Source of the DNA: Suilimivivens sp963638365
Lineage (GTDB): Bacteria > Bacillota > Clostridia > Lachnospirales > Lachnospiraceae
Direction: 5' to 3'
Assembly: GCA_963638365.1 (NCBI GenBank)
Contig: CAVHRK010000046.1
Location: forward strand, 1 to 16,879
DNA length: 16,879 bases
Positions 1 to 7,156 of the stretch are shown here, piece after piece. The notes beneath the pieces were generated by a model. It searched no databases and was not told the DNA's origin. It saw only the letters and a program-made list of their open reading frames with translations. Numbering within the stretch: the stretch's first letter is position 1; each line of letters starts with the position of its first letter. The position numbers were made by a program, and so were the translations under genes.

Positions 1-60
1 GCATACAGACCTTGGAGAGGGTCTATAAACACTACTACTTTATAATACGAGGAGAAAGAT

Positions 61-174
61 ATGGAAAATTTTTGGATATCCTTAGAATTAATGGGAAAAG
101 GAATGCTTGGAATCTTTACGGTCATTATTTTAATCATGTTGATTGTGATGCTGCTTTCGAAAATTACGAAGTAA
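61..174 (+). CDS. OadG-related small single-span membrane protein (37 aa)
   Basis: A 37-residue peptide starts MENFWISLELMGKGMLGIF and continues as one hydrophobic helix (about residues 16-33), ending in a short basic tail (SKITK). A good ribosome binding site (GAGGAG, 49-54) lies 6 bases before the ATG. A longer reading frame over 12-203 exists in another frame but has no ribosome binding site and an unremarkable composition, so I prefer this one. The LELMGKGMLGIF stretch followed by a membrane helix is like the N-terminus of the gamma subunit (OadG) of sodium-pumping decarboxylases; short stand-alone versions are known in Clostridia. The full-length OadG tail is missing. No decarboxylase alpha or beta gene is visible beside it, though the window begins only 60 bases upstream, so it may end an operon lying to the left. 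Family call moderately sure; function not known. Confidence 0.72.
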   Translation: MENFWISLELMGKGMLGIFTVIILIMLIVMLLSKITK

Positions 175-250
175 ATTGGAGTGATTTAGCAATTGGTGAA
201 TAAGTAAGGCGAGTTGTTACTGAGTTTACCTGGTGGTTACCATAATTCGG

Positions 251-279
251 TTGACATAATGAAAAATTTGTCCTATACT
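251..279 (+). promoter_or_regulatory. Sigma-A type promoter of nrdR
   Basis: A perfect -35 TTGACA (251-256) is followed after 17 bases by TATACT (274-279). Transcription would begin near 286, about 25 bases before the nrdR ATG, leaving room for the AGAGGGGG ribosome binding site (294-301). A second TATAAT at 279-284 overlaps but would be 22 bases from the -35, so it is less likely to be used. Confidence 0.75.
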
Positions 280-310
280 ATAATAAGCAAATCAGAGGGG
301 GAACAATCGT

Positions 311-760
311 ATGAAATGTCCGTTTTGTGGTCACGAGAATACCAGAGTTATTGATTCAAGGCCTGCCGAGGAAAATAATTCCATCCGCAGACGCCGTGTT
401 TGTGATGAATGCGATAAGCGCTTCACCACATATGAGAAGATTGAAACGATCCCACTTATTGTAGTAAAGAAGGATAATAATCGTGAGGCATATGACCGTA
501 CCAAGATTGAAGCCGGGGTATTGCGTGCCTGCCATAAGCGTCCGATCAGTGCCGATCAGATCAAGACTCTTGTGGACGAAGTGGAAACCGAGATCTTCAG
601 CATGGAAGAGAAGGAAGTGCCGAGCCGTGTGATCGGAGAACTGGTCATGAATAAGTTGAAGGATTTAGAGGCTGTTGCCTATGTCCGTTTCGCTTCCGTA
701 TATCGGGAATTCAAGGACATTAATACCTTTATGGATGAACTGAAAAAGGTATTGGAATAA
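311..760 (+). CDS. nrdR: Transcriptional repressor NrdR
   Basis: 149 residues, the usual NrdR length. The N-terminus holds the zinc ribbon (C3-x2-C6 and C31-x2-C34) with the family stretch VIDSRPAEENNSIRRRRVC between the cysteine pairs and RFTTYE after them. Residues about 49-139 form the ATP-cone that senses ATP/dATP. The family represses ribonucleotide reductase operons by binding NrdR boxes when dATP is high; it acts in the cytoplasm. It has its own promoter and a strong terminator right behind it, so it is monocistronic here. No ribonucleotide reductase gene is in the window and I see no clear NrdR-box pair upstream of this gene. Start fixed by AGAGGGGG at 294-301. Confidence 0.96.
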   Translation: MKCPFCGHENTRVIDSRPAEENNSIRRRRVCDECDKRFTTYEKIETIPLIVVKKDNNREAYDRTKIEAGVLRACHKRPISADQIKTLVDEVETEIFSMEEKEVPSRVIGELVMNKLKDLEAVAYVRFASVYREFKDINTFMDELKKVLE

Positions 761-768
761 GGAAATAG

Positions 769-810
769 AATCAATAGTGTATTTATTTTCGTACACTATT
801 GATTTTTTTT
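769..810 (+). terminator. Rho-independent terminator of nrdR
   Basis: Perfect 13-bp stem (769-781 with 792-804), loop of 10 bases, then eight T (803-810). It ends the nrdR transcript 9 bases after the stop codon. Confidence 0.93.
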
Positions 811-827
811 ATCTTTTTGTATAGAAT
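799..827 (+). promoter_or_regulatory. Promoter of the ABC importer operon, overlapping the nrdR terminator
   Basis: TTGATT (799-804) and TAGAAT (822-827) are 17 bases apart, with TGTA just before the -10. The -35 is made from the last bases of the 3' arm of the nrdR terminator, and the T-run is the spacer. Predicted start about 834. Inferred from spacing and hexamer match only. Confidence 0.55.
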
Positions 828-834
828 GTAAGAG

Positions 835-850
835 CGTTAAAAATTTAACG
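835..850. promoter_or_regulatory. 16-bp palindrome at the predicted transcription start (candidate operator)
   Basis: CGTTAAA (835-841), two bases, TTTAACG (844-850): perfect 7-bp arms. It lies exactly where transcription from the 799-827 promoter should begin, the usual position for a repressor site. No regulator gene is adjacent, so the binding protein is unknown. In RNA it would be a weak hairpin at the 5' end of the leader. Confidence 0.4.
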
Positions 851-895
851 TACCCACTAAAACTAAATATGGAAAGTGAGAAAGGAATGAAAGAC

Positions 896-2413
896 ATGAA
901 GAAGAGAAGCTTTAAAGCAGTTCTTTTACTGTTCGTGTTGACGACACTTACTATTGCACTGGGCGGATGCTCAGGTGATAAGAAAGGAGACAGTTCCTCT
1001 CAAATCACGATCGGAATACCTCAGGACTTAGAGGACAGTCTTGACCCCCACAAGATGGTGGCGGCAGGAACAAGAGAGGTATTGTTCAACATTTTTGAAG
1101 GACTTGTAAAGGTTACAAGCGATGGTGATTTTATCCCTGCAGTAGCAAGCTCGTATGAAGAAACCGAAGGAGGTAAGGTCTATACCTTTACCTTAAGAGA
1201 TAACGTAAAGTTCCATGATGGAAGCACGGTAACCGCAGAGGATGTGAAATTTTCCCTGGATAAATGCGCCGATACCAGTGCTGGTGAACCTCTGGTAGCG
1301 GCGTTTTCTAATATTGACAGTGTCAATATTTTAGATGACAGGACCGTACAGGTGGTATTGAAAGAAGCCGATACCGAGTTTCTTGCCTATATGACAACGG
1401 CAATCATCCCGGCATCCAATGAGAATCCGGACACCAACCCGATCGGAACCGGTCCCTATAAGTTCGTATCCCGTTCCCCACAGGAAAACTTCGTGATGGA
1501 ACGCTTTGACGATTACTGGGGTGAACCTGCTTATATTAAGGATGTAACTTTTAAGATCTGTGCCAATGCTGATACCATCGTGATGGATTTAGAGGGCGGT
1601 TCCATTGATATGTTTGCAAGAGTAACCGCTACCCAGGCAGCAGAGTTATCCGATAACTTTAATGTATTAGAGGGAACCATGAACCTCGTGCAGGCGTTAT
1701 ACCTCAACAATGCAGAAGCTCCGTTTGACAATGAAAAGGTTCGTCAGGCTCTCTGCTATGCGATTGATCCACAGGAAATTATGATGATGGTTTCCGATGG
1801 AAAGGGTGCTGAGGTAGGAAGCAGTATGTTCCCGGCATTCGGCAAGTATTTTATGCCGGAATTGAATGATACCTATAACACCGATATTGAAAAAGCCAAA
1901 GAACTGTTAAAAGAGGCAGGCTATGAAGACGGATTTTCCTTTACGATTACCGTACCTTCCAACTACCAGCCGCACATTGATACCGCACAGGTACTTGTGG
2001 AGGAGTTCAAGAAAATCGGTGTCGATGCCCAGATCCAGTTAGTGGAATGGGATAGTTGGTTAAGTGATGTTTATCAGAACAGACAGTTCCAGTCTACTCT
2101 TGTTGGTGTCGATGCGTCCAACATTACCGGTTCTGCCATGTTACAGAGATTTACCTCCGATAATGCGAAGAACTTTATCAACTACAGCAATGCCGATTAT
2201 GATGCTGCTTTTGAAAAAGCAATCAGCAGTACCGACGATGATGAAAAGACTACCTATTATAAGGAATGTGAACGGATTCTGTCCGAAACGGCAGCCAACG
2301 TTTATATTCAGGACTTACCGGAGTTCGTGGCATTAAATAAGAAGTATACCGGATATGAGTTCTATCCGCTTTATATTCAGGATATTGCGAAGATCCGTCT
2401 GGCAGATGAATAA
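896..2413 (+). CDS. ABC transporter substrate-binding lipoprotein, family 5 (peptide/nickel type)
   Basis: Extracytoplasmic binding protein that captures the substrate and delivers it to the permeases encoded next. I place the start at 896 because GAGAAAGGA (878-886) lies 9 bases before it; in-frame ATGs at 869 and 887 are poorly placed. From that start (505 aa) there is a KKRSF basic end, a hydrophobic signal segment, and a lipobox ending LGGC with the lipidated cysteine at residue 25. The mature part carries the family 5 signature FTLRDNVKFHDGSTVTAEDV (98-117) and PIGTGPY (182-188), and runs to the normal family length. The family covers di/oligopeptides, nickel and metallophore complexes; the specificity cannot be read from the sequence. 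First gene of a five-gene importer operon; the next gene starts 52 bases on. Confidence 0.9.
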   Translation: MKKRSFKAVLLLFVLTTLTIALGGCSGDKKGDSSSQITIGIPQDLEDSLDPHKMVAAGTREVLFNIFEGLVKVTSDGDFIPAVASSYEETEGGKVYTFTLRDNVKFHDGSTVTAEDVKFSLDKCADTSAGEPLVAAFSNIDSVNILDDRTVQVVLKEADTEFLAYMTTAIIPASNENPDTNPIGTGPYKFVSRSPQENFVMERFDDYWGEPAYIKDVTFKICANADTIVMDLEGGSIDMFARVTATQAAELSDNFNVLEGTMNLVQALYLNNAEAPFDNEKVRQALCYAIDPQEIMMMVSDGKGAEVGSSMFPAFGKYFMPELNDTYNTDIEKAKELLKEAGYEDGFSFTITVPSNYQPHIDTAQVLVEEFKKIGVDAQIQLVEWDSWLSDVYQNRQFQSTLVGVDASNITGSAMLQRFTSDNAKNFINYSNADYDAAFEKAISSTDDDEKTTYYKECERILSETAANVYIQDLPEFVALNKKYTGYEFYPLYIQDIAKIRLADE

Positions 2414-2465
2414 ATAAATTTGTTTTTAAAATAAAAACAGGATTTGAGGAAAGGAAGGCAGGACC

Positions 2466-3407
2466 ATGAAATATGTAGTTCGTAAAATACTGACAACGAT
2501 ATTGACACTGTTAGCAGTGACGTTTTTCGTGTTCCTGTCCTTCCACGTCATTTCCGGGGATCCGGCCTCCTCCATGCTCGGTACGGAAGCAACGCCGCAG
2601 AAGGTTGCCGCGCTGCGGGAAGAGCTTGGATTAAACGACCCGGTGCTTGTCCAGTATGGAAGATGGGTAGCAGGACTTCTTCATGGAGACATGGGAACCT
2701 CTTACAGTTACCGGATGCCGGTTACCGGAATGGTTGCCAATAAGATTCCAGTGACGATTACATTGACTCTGATGGCATTTGTACTGATGGTGGTGATTTC
2801 GATTCCACTTGGTATTTACACGGCAAAGCACGAGGGCGGTGTTGTGGACCGGGTGATTTACATTATTAATCAGATTATTATGGCGATTCCACCGTTTTTT
2901 TCGGGAATTCTGATTACGTTAATATTTGGAAGGATTTTCAAGCTGTTTACGCCGGGAGGCTATGTATCCTATGAAAAGGATTTTGCAGGCTTTGTTGGTT
3001 ACCTCTTTTTCCCGGCAGTGGCGATTGCACTTCCGAAGGCCGCGATGGCAGTCAAGCTCCTTCGAAGCTCCGTCATTAAGGAAGCAAAGCTGGATTATGT
3101 GCGTACTGCATACAGCCGTGGAAACCGGACGAATGACGTCTTATATAAGCATGTATTAAAAAATGCGTTGATTCCGGTGGTGACCTTCTTAGGGATGGCA
3201 CTTGCGGACATGATTGCAGGAAGTATTATTATTGAGCAGGTTTTCAGCATTCCGGGACTTGGAAGAATTCTGCTGACGTCCATTTCAAACAGAGACTATC
3301 CAGTTGTCATGGCTGTGATTGTCTGCATTGCAGTTCTGGTACTTGTGGTGAATATGGCTGTCGATCTGATCTATGGACTGATTGATCCCAGAATTACAGT
3401 AGAGTAG
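2466..3407 (+). CDS. ABC transporter permease, DppB/OppB/NikB type
   Basis: 313 residues, the standard length for this permease. Inner-membrane subunit with about six spans (roughly 10-28, 98-120, 134-157, 178-197, 236-258, 281-303). The ATPase-docking EAA loop is at about 210-237, ending KHVLKNALIPV. The family C-terminal LIYGLIDPRI is present (301-310). The segment LGLNDPVLVQYGRWV (54-68) is typical of the B permease. Start supported by AGGAAAGGAAGG at 2447-2458. Forms the channel heterodimer with the next gene. Confidence 0.93.
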   Translation: MKYVVRKILTTILTLLAVTFFVFLSFHVISGDPASSMLGTEATPQKVAALREELGLNDPVLVQYGRWVAGLLHGDMGTSYSYRMPVTGMVANKIPVTITLTLMAFVLMVVISIPLGIYTAKHEGGVVDRVIYIINQIIMAIPPFFSGILITLIFGRIFKLFTPGGYVSYEKDFAGFVGYLFFPAVAIALPKAAMAVKLLRSSVIKEAKLDYVRTAYSRGNRTNDVLYKHVLKNALIPVVTFLGMALADMIAGSIIIEQVFSIPGLGRILLTSISNRDYPVVMAVIVCIAVLVLVVNMAVDLIYGLIDPRITVE

Positions 3408-3416
3408 GGTGAAAGA

Positions 3417-4214
3417 ATGAAAAATGTAAAGAAAAATTACAATTTAATTCTTGGCGGGGCGATTACCGCAGTGATGCTTCTTCTGATTCTGACCGGTTTT
3501 TTCTGGACGCCTTATGATCCGGAAACCATGGACGCTGCAAATAAGTTTGCAGGGATTTCCCTGGCACATCCCCTTGGATGTGATAACTTCGGAAGAGATA
3601 TTTTAAGCAGAGTGATGAAGGGCGCGGGAACGACGTTTCTTGTTGCACTTGGAACCGTGCTGATCGGAACGGTGTTTGGTGTCCTGATCGGGGCATTTAC
3701 CGGCTATTTTGGAGGAACCATCGATGAAATCCTGATGCGGATCATCGATGCTGTTTTTGCGTTTCCGAGTATTTTACTGGCACTGGTATTTATTTCGCTT
3801 CTCGGAACGGGAACCTATCAGGTCGTGATTGCGCTTGGTATTGCCTTTATTCCCAGTTTTTCGAGAATTGTACGAAGCGAATTTTTAAAATACAAAAATA
3901 TGGACTATGTGAAGAACGCGCGTCTGCAGGGGGCATCCCATCTGCGGATTATGTTCGTGCATATTCTGCCGAATACGGTAAGTGTGCTGTTATCTTCGAT
4001 TATGATTGGATTTAATAATGCTGTTCTGGCTGAGGCCGGAATGAGCTTTTTGGGAATTGGCGTGCAGCCACCGGCACCGAGCCTTGGACGCATGCTTTCC
4101 GAGGCGCAGAGTTTTTTGTTCCGCGTGCCGAATTATGCACTGGGACCGGGATGCGCCATTATTCTGATGGTGCTTGGATTCAGTCTGCTGAGTGACGGAC
4201 TGAAGAAGGAGTAG
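3417..4214 (+). CDS. ABC transporter permease, DppC/OppC/NikC type
   Basis: 265 residues. One N-terminal span (about 10-30), the family motif HPLGCDNFGRDILSR (51-65), then further spans and the EAA loop at about 163-188 (DYVKNARLQG... HILPN). The segment FLGIGVQPPAPSLGRML (211-227) is characteristic of C permeases. It starts 9 bases after the previous stop with AGGGTGA (3406-3412) as ribosome binding site, so it is translationally coupled. The C-terminus ends at SDGLKKE, slightly shorter than the usual DGLRDALDPR-type end. A 62-base gap then separates it from the first ATPase, with no terminator visible. Confidence 0.93.
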   Translation: MKNVKKNYNLILGGAITAVMLLLILTGFFWTPYDPETMDAANKFAGISLAHPLGCDNFGRDILSRVMKGAGTTFLVALGTVLIGTVFGVLIGAFTGYFGGTIDEILMRIIDAVFAFPSILLALVFISLLGTGTYQVVIALGIAFIPSFSRIVRSEFLKYKNMDYVKNARLQGASHLRIMFVHILPNTVSVLLSSIMIGFNNAVLAEAGMSFLGIGVQPPAPSLGRMLSEAQSFLFRVPNYALGPGCAIILMVLGFSLLSDGLKKE

Positions 4215-4276
4215 AGGCGACAAGAAGAAATAAGGTAACTATTCAGTAATGCAATAAGAAACAGGCAGGTGTTGAA

Positions 4277-5083
4277 ATGGCAGAGCCTTTATTATTGGAA
4301 GTAAAAGATTTGAATATTGAATTCCACGACCATCTGATTCCGGAAACGGTAGTGTATGACTTCGATCTGGAACTGAAAGCGGGAGAGATTGTCGGTCTGG
4401 TGGGAGAATCCGGATCCGGCAAGTCCATGAGCGCACTTGCGATCGCAGGGTTGTTAAGCCGCAGGGATATGCGTAAGAAAGGACAGATTCTGTTTGAGGG
4501 ACTGGATCTGTTAACCTGTGAGCGTTCTCAGCTCCGTAAAATTCAGGGAAATGAAATCAGTATGATTTTTCAGGAACCAATGACTTCCTTAAACCCGGTG
4601 AAACGAATCGGATGGCAGATCGAAGAATCACTGCGGATCCACACAGAGCTTAATAAGGAAGAGCGTTATCAGAAAGCAATTGAGATGATGAAGGAAGTGG
4701 AGCTTCCGGATCCGGAACGGCTTTACCGGCAGTATCCGCATGAATTATCCGGTGGCATGCGCCAGAGAGTGATGATTGCGGCAGCCATGATCTGCAATCC
4801 CCGGATTCTGATTGCAGATGAACCAACAACGGCATTGGATGTAACGATTCAGGCACAGATTGTAGAGTTGTTAAAGCGGATGAACCGGGAGAAACAGACG
4901 TCAATTCTGTTTATCTCCCATGATTTAAGTCTGGTAAAGCAGCTTTGTGAACGGGTACTTGTGATGAAGGGCGGCTATATCGTGGAGACCGGGCCGACGC
5001 AGGAGGTCTTTACAAACCCGAAGGAAGAATATACAAAGCGTCTGATTGCAGCGATACCAAAGGTGGAAAGAAATGGAAAATAA
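4277..5083 (+). CDS. ABC transporter ATP-binding protein, DppD/NikD type (compact form)
   Basis: 268-residue cytoplasmic ATPase. Walker A GESGSGKS (43-50), Q-loop IFQEPMTSLNP (97-107), signature LSGGMRQR (157-164), Walker B LIADEP (178-183), H-loop SHD (214-216). The QEPMTSLNP motif is diagnostic of peptide/nickel importers. It stops right after the nucleotide-binding domain: the roughly 60-residue C-terminal extension with conserved cysteines found in full DppD/OppD is absent, as in NikD- and CntD-size proteins. The ATG follows GGCAGGTG. Its 3' end overlaps the next ATPase gene by 11 bases. Works as a heterodimer with that protein. Confidence 0.93.
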   Translation: MAEPLLLEVKDLNIEFHDHLIPETVVYDFDLELKAGEIVGLVGESGSGKSMSALAIAGLLSRRDMRKKGQILFEGLDLLTCERSQLRKIQGNEISMIFQEPMTSLNPVKRIGWQIEESLRIHTELNKEERYQKAIEMMKEVELPDPERLYRQYPHELSGGMRQRVMIAAAMICNPRILIADEPTTALDVTIQAQIVELLKRMNREKQTSILFISHDLSLVKQLCERVLVMKGGYIVETGPTQEVFTNPKEEYTKRLIAAIPKVERNGK

Positions 5084-5828
5084 TATTCTGACGGTCAGGG
5101 ACGTGAATGTGTCCTACAAAAATCAGAAAAAGAATATATTCAGTAAAACGACGTACCAGCATGTCCTTAAGGATGTTTCCTTTGAAATGAGGGAGGGCGA
5201 AATCTTAGGACTGGTTGGGGAGAGCGGCTGTGGAAAATCGACGCTTGCCAAGGCAATTCTGGGGCTTATTCCCTATACCGGAGAAATTGTTCATGCTTCG
5301 AAATTTCCGCAGATGGTTTTTCAGGACCCTTACGGCTCATTAAATCCGTCGAAGACCATCGGCTGGATTATGGAAGAGCCTTTGCGCCTGCGTGGACCGC
5401 AGGGGGGCGAACTCTTAAAGCCGGAAGAACGTAAGGAACGGGTAATCGCCATGCTGCACCGGGTAGGCCTGGATGAAAAGCTGATCGACCGTTATCCGAA
5501 TCAGTTGTCCGGCGGACAGCGGCAGAGAATCTGTATCGGTACGGCACTGATGCAGGAACCCAGGCTCCTGATTGCAGATGAACCGGTATCGGCCCTTGAT
5601 GTAACCATTCAGGCCCAGGTACTGGATCTTCTGAAACAGCTGAAAGAAGAGATGGGCTTATCCATTTTGTTTATTTCCCATGATCTTCGTGTGGTTTATC
5701 AGATGTGTAATCGTGTGATGATTATGCAGAAGGGGCGGTTCGTGGAAATGGGAACGCCCGAAGAAATTTATTTTGCACCGAAGGATCCATATACAAAGAA
5801 ATTACTTGAATCCGCCGGAATTTTCTAA
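5073..5828 (+). CDS. ABC transporter ATP-binding protein, DppF/NikE type (compact form)
   Basis: 251-residue partner ATPase. Walker A GESGCGKST (49-57), Q-loop VFQDPYGSLNP (82-92), signature LSGGQRQR (145-152), Walker B LIADEP (166-171), H-loop SHD (202-204). QDPYGSLNP is typical of the F/E subunit. An in-frame ATG at 5046 exists, but AGGTGG (5061-5066) points to 5073, giving an 11-base overlap with the preceding gene. Like its partner it lacks a long C-terminal extension, so both sizes fit NikD/NikE or CntD/CntF better than full Dpp/Opp. No convincing terminator follows: the only inverted repeat (5879-5885 with 5894-5900) lacks a T-run. Confidence 0.93.
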   Translation: MENNILTVRDVNVSYKNQKKNIFSKTTYQHVLKDVSFEMREGEILGLVGESGCGKSTLAKAILGLIPYTGEIVHASKFPQMVFQDPYGSLNPSKTIGWIMEEPLRLRGPQGGELLKPEERKERVIAMLHRVGLDEKLIDRYPNQLSGGQRQRICIGTALMQEPRLLIADEPVSALDVTIQAQVLDLLKQLKEEMGLSILFISHDLRVVYQMCNRVMIMQKGRFVEMGTPEEIYFAPKDPYTKKLLESAGIF

Positions 5829-5920
5829 CTCACCCTTGAGGTTTTGCGTGAAATGTCCGATATAGTAAATGGAACTTAAAGTAAATGAGAATTTTTACTT
5901 CCTATATTTCAGTGGAATTG

Positions 5921-5949
5921 TTGCAAAACAGAGGTTATCGTAGTAAAAT
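5921..5949 (+). promoter_or_regulatory. Candidate promoter for the 134-aa hypothetical gene
   Basis: TTGCAA (5921-5926), 17 bases, TAAAAT (5944-5949); predicted start about 5956, just upstream of the ribosome binding site at 5971-5979. It sits in the 157-base space after the importer operon, which otherwise holds no gene. Confidence 0.45.
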
Positions 5950-5985
5950 ATTAAGATAACAATGTTTCGGAAGGTGGTGAGAGTA

Positions 5986-6390
5986 ATGGGCATACAGATC
6001 TATCAGGGAATGGGAAGTCTTTCAACCTATTCGAATTATCAAAGACCGGAGATTAAGCAGGTCAGCGAAGAGGAAGTAAGACGCCAGGATCAGGAACAGC
6101 AGCAGGCAGCCCTGCAGCAGAGTACCCAGGATTATTCCCGTATGTCAGACCTTGCAGCGCAGGATCGCAGAGCAAAAGCAGCCGATCTTGAGAACATTTC
6201 TCTTACTTTTAATAAAACAGACAGCTTTGACTATCTGGGAAGCGAGAGCGGACTGGAGAATCTCGATGTTATGAAGGCTGTCTCTGATATGCGTAAAGAT
6301 GAAGTGTTACAGGAATACCAGTATTTTGTTGGAAGCTCACAGAATTTTGCATTCCAGTCAGAAGATGGTGTTGTGATTCCCAAGTTTTAA
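5986..6390 (+). CDS. Hypothetical protein, glutamine-rich N-terminal half
   Basis: 134 residues from the ATG at 5986, chosen because AAGGTGGTGAG (5971-5981) fits it; an in-frame ATG at 5962 would put that site inside the gene. No signal peptide or membrane span. Residues about 24-55 are hydrophilic and rich in Gln, Glu and Arg (predicted helix); the second half is acidic and ends EDGVVIPKF. I do not recognise a named domain. It has its own candidate promoter and a strong terminator, so it is probably a single-gene unit. The motif-like C-terminus (YQYFVGSS then EDGVVIPKF) gives me the impression of a conserved Lachnospiraceae protein, but that is from memory and unverified. Confidence 0.7.
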   Translation: MGIQIYQGMGSLSTYSNYQRPEIKQVSEEEVRRQDQEQQQAALQQSTQDYSRMSDLAAQDRRAKAADLENISLTFNKTDSFDYLGSESGLENLDVMKAVSDMRKDEVLQEYQYFVGSSQNFAFQSEDGVVIPKF

Positions 6391-6423
6391 GGGAAGGAAA
6401 CACTTTTGAATCCGTAAAGAATC

Positions 6424-6455
6424 ATACCCCTTGCTCCATGTAAGGGGTATTTTTT
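6424..6455 (+). terminator. Rho-independent terminator after the 134-aa gene
   Basis: Perfect 9-bp stem (ATACCCCTT 6424-6432 with AAGGGGTAT 6442-6450), 9-base loop, followed by TTTTT (6451-6455). Confidence 0.92.
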
Positions 6456-6596
6456 GAGTAGAGCACTTAGCGAATGCAAGTTGAAAGACGCAGCATGAGG
6501 TTAGTGCGAACCATACCTGTGCACTTAATGAGAGCAAGCGAAAGCGCAGGTCGAATTTAGTGCAGCAGGTAGAGTAGAGATACTTAGCGAATGCAA
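6456..6596. repeat. Cluster of structured short intergenic repeats
   Basis: The space between the terminator and yqeG is built from related pieces. A direct repeat, GAGTAGAG then CTTAGCGAATGCAA, occurs at 6456-6479 and again at 6572-6596 (one small indel/mismatch). Between them lie two units that each begin GCACTTA and end TTAGTGC: 6463-6507 (45 bases) and 6521-6563 (43 bases). They align over most of their length (shared GCAAG, GAAAG, GCAG blocks), and their ends can pair (GCACT with AGTGC), so each may fold as a hairpin. The second unit contains GCGAAAGC (6538-6545), a sequence known to form an unusually stable DNA mini-hairpin. No coding potential seen. Probably a small repeat family of this genome; not identified. 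Confidence 0.6.
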
Positions 6597-6613
6597 ACCA
6601 AGGGAGAAATCAC

Positions 6614-7156
6614 ATGCTTCAATGTTTTTATCCGGATAAATACATCGTATCCACTTACCAGATCAATTTTGACCGGCTTTATGAGCAGGGCTACCGGGGA
6701 ATTATCTTTGACATTGATAATACGCTGGTGGAGCATGGTGCCCCTGCGGATGAGCGGAGTATCGCACTTTTCCGGCATCTGAAGGAGCTGGGATTCCACA
6801 TCATGCTGCTTTCGAATAACAAGGAGCCGCGGGTGAAGATGTTTAACGATGCGGTTAAGGTGCAATACCTGTTTAAGGCTGGAAAGCCCGGAAAGGCCGG
6901 ATATGAGCAGGCCATGCAGAAGATGGGATGTGATGTAAGGAACACGTTGTTTGTCGGTGATCAGTTGTTTACGGATGTCTGGGGAGCCAGACGGTGCGGA
7001 ATTTATTCGATTCTGGTACAGCCGATTGCGAAGCATGAAGAGATTCAGATTGTATTAAAACGATATCTGGAAAAGATTGTACTTGTTTCCTATAAGAGAA
7101 CCTGCAGGAAGCAGGGGAGAACCTTTTTATATAAGGAGGATCGAGATGCAGATTGA
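6614..7156 (+). CDS. yqeG: YqeG family HAD-type (subclass IIIA) phosphatase
   Basis: 180 residues. HAD motif I DIDNTLVEH starting at residue 33 (nucleophile D33, acid/base D35), motif II SNN (67-69), motif III lysines in AGKPGK (89-94), motif IV GDQLFTD (115-121). This order and spacing match the YqeG family, phosphatases related to phosphatidylglycerophosphate phosphatase whose bacterial substrate is uncertain. ATG preceded by AGGGAG (6601-6606). The last 11 bases overlap aroE. In Bacillus yqeG also sits close to aroE (with yqeH between), so the neighbourhood is conserved. The C-terminal 20 residues are basic and poorly defined. Confidence 0.88.
   Translation: MLQCFYPDKYIVSTYQINFDRLYEQGYRGIIFDIDNTLVEHGAPADERSIALFRHLKELGFHIMLLSNNKEPRVKMFNDAVKVQYLFKAGKPGKAGYEQAMQKMGCDVRNTLFVGDQLFTDVWGARRCGIYSILVQPIAKHEEIQIVLKRYLEKIVLVSYKRTCRKQGRTFLYKEDRDAD

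Noticed and set aside
12..203. 63-residue open frame at the start of the window
   Set aside because: No ribosome binding site, ordinary composition, and it overlaps the better supported 37-residue OadG-like peptide in another frame.
274..290. NrdR box at the nrdR promoter
   Set aside because: The AT-rich sequence resembles one half loosely, but no pair of boxes with proper spacing is present.
5879..5900. Inverted repeat after the importer operon as a terminator
   Set aside because: Only A/T-rich 7-bp arms and no T-run after them; too weak to call.
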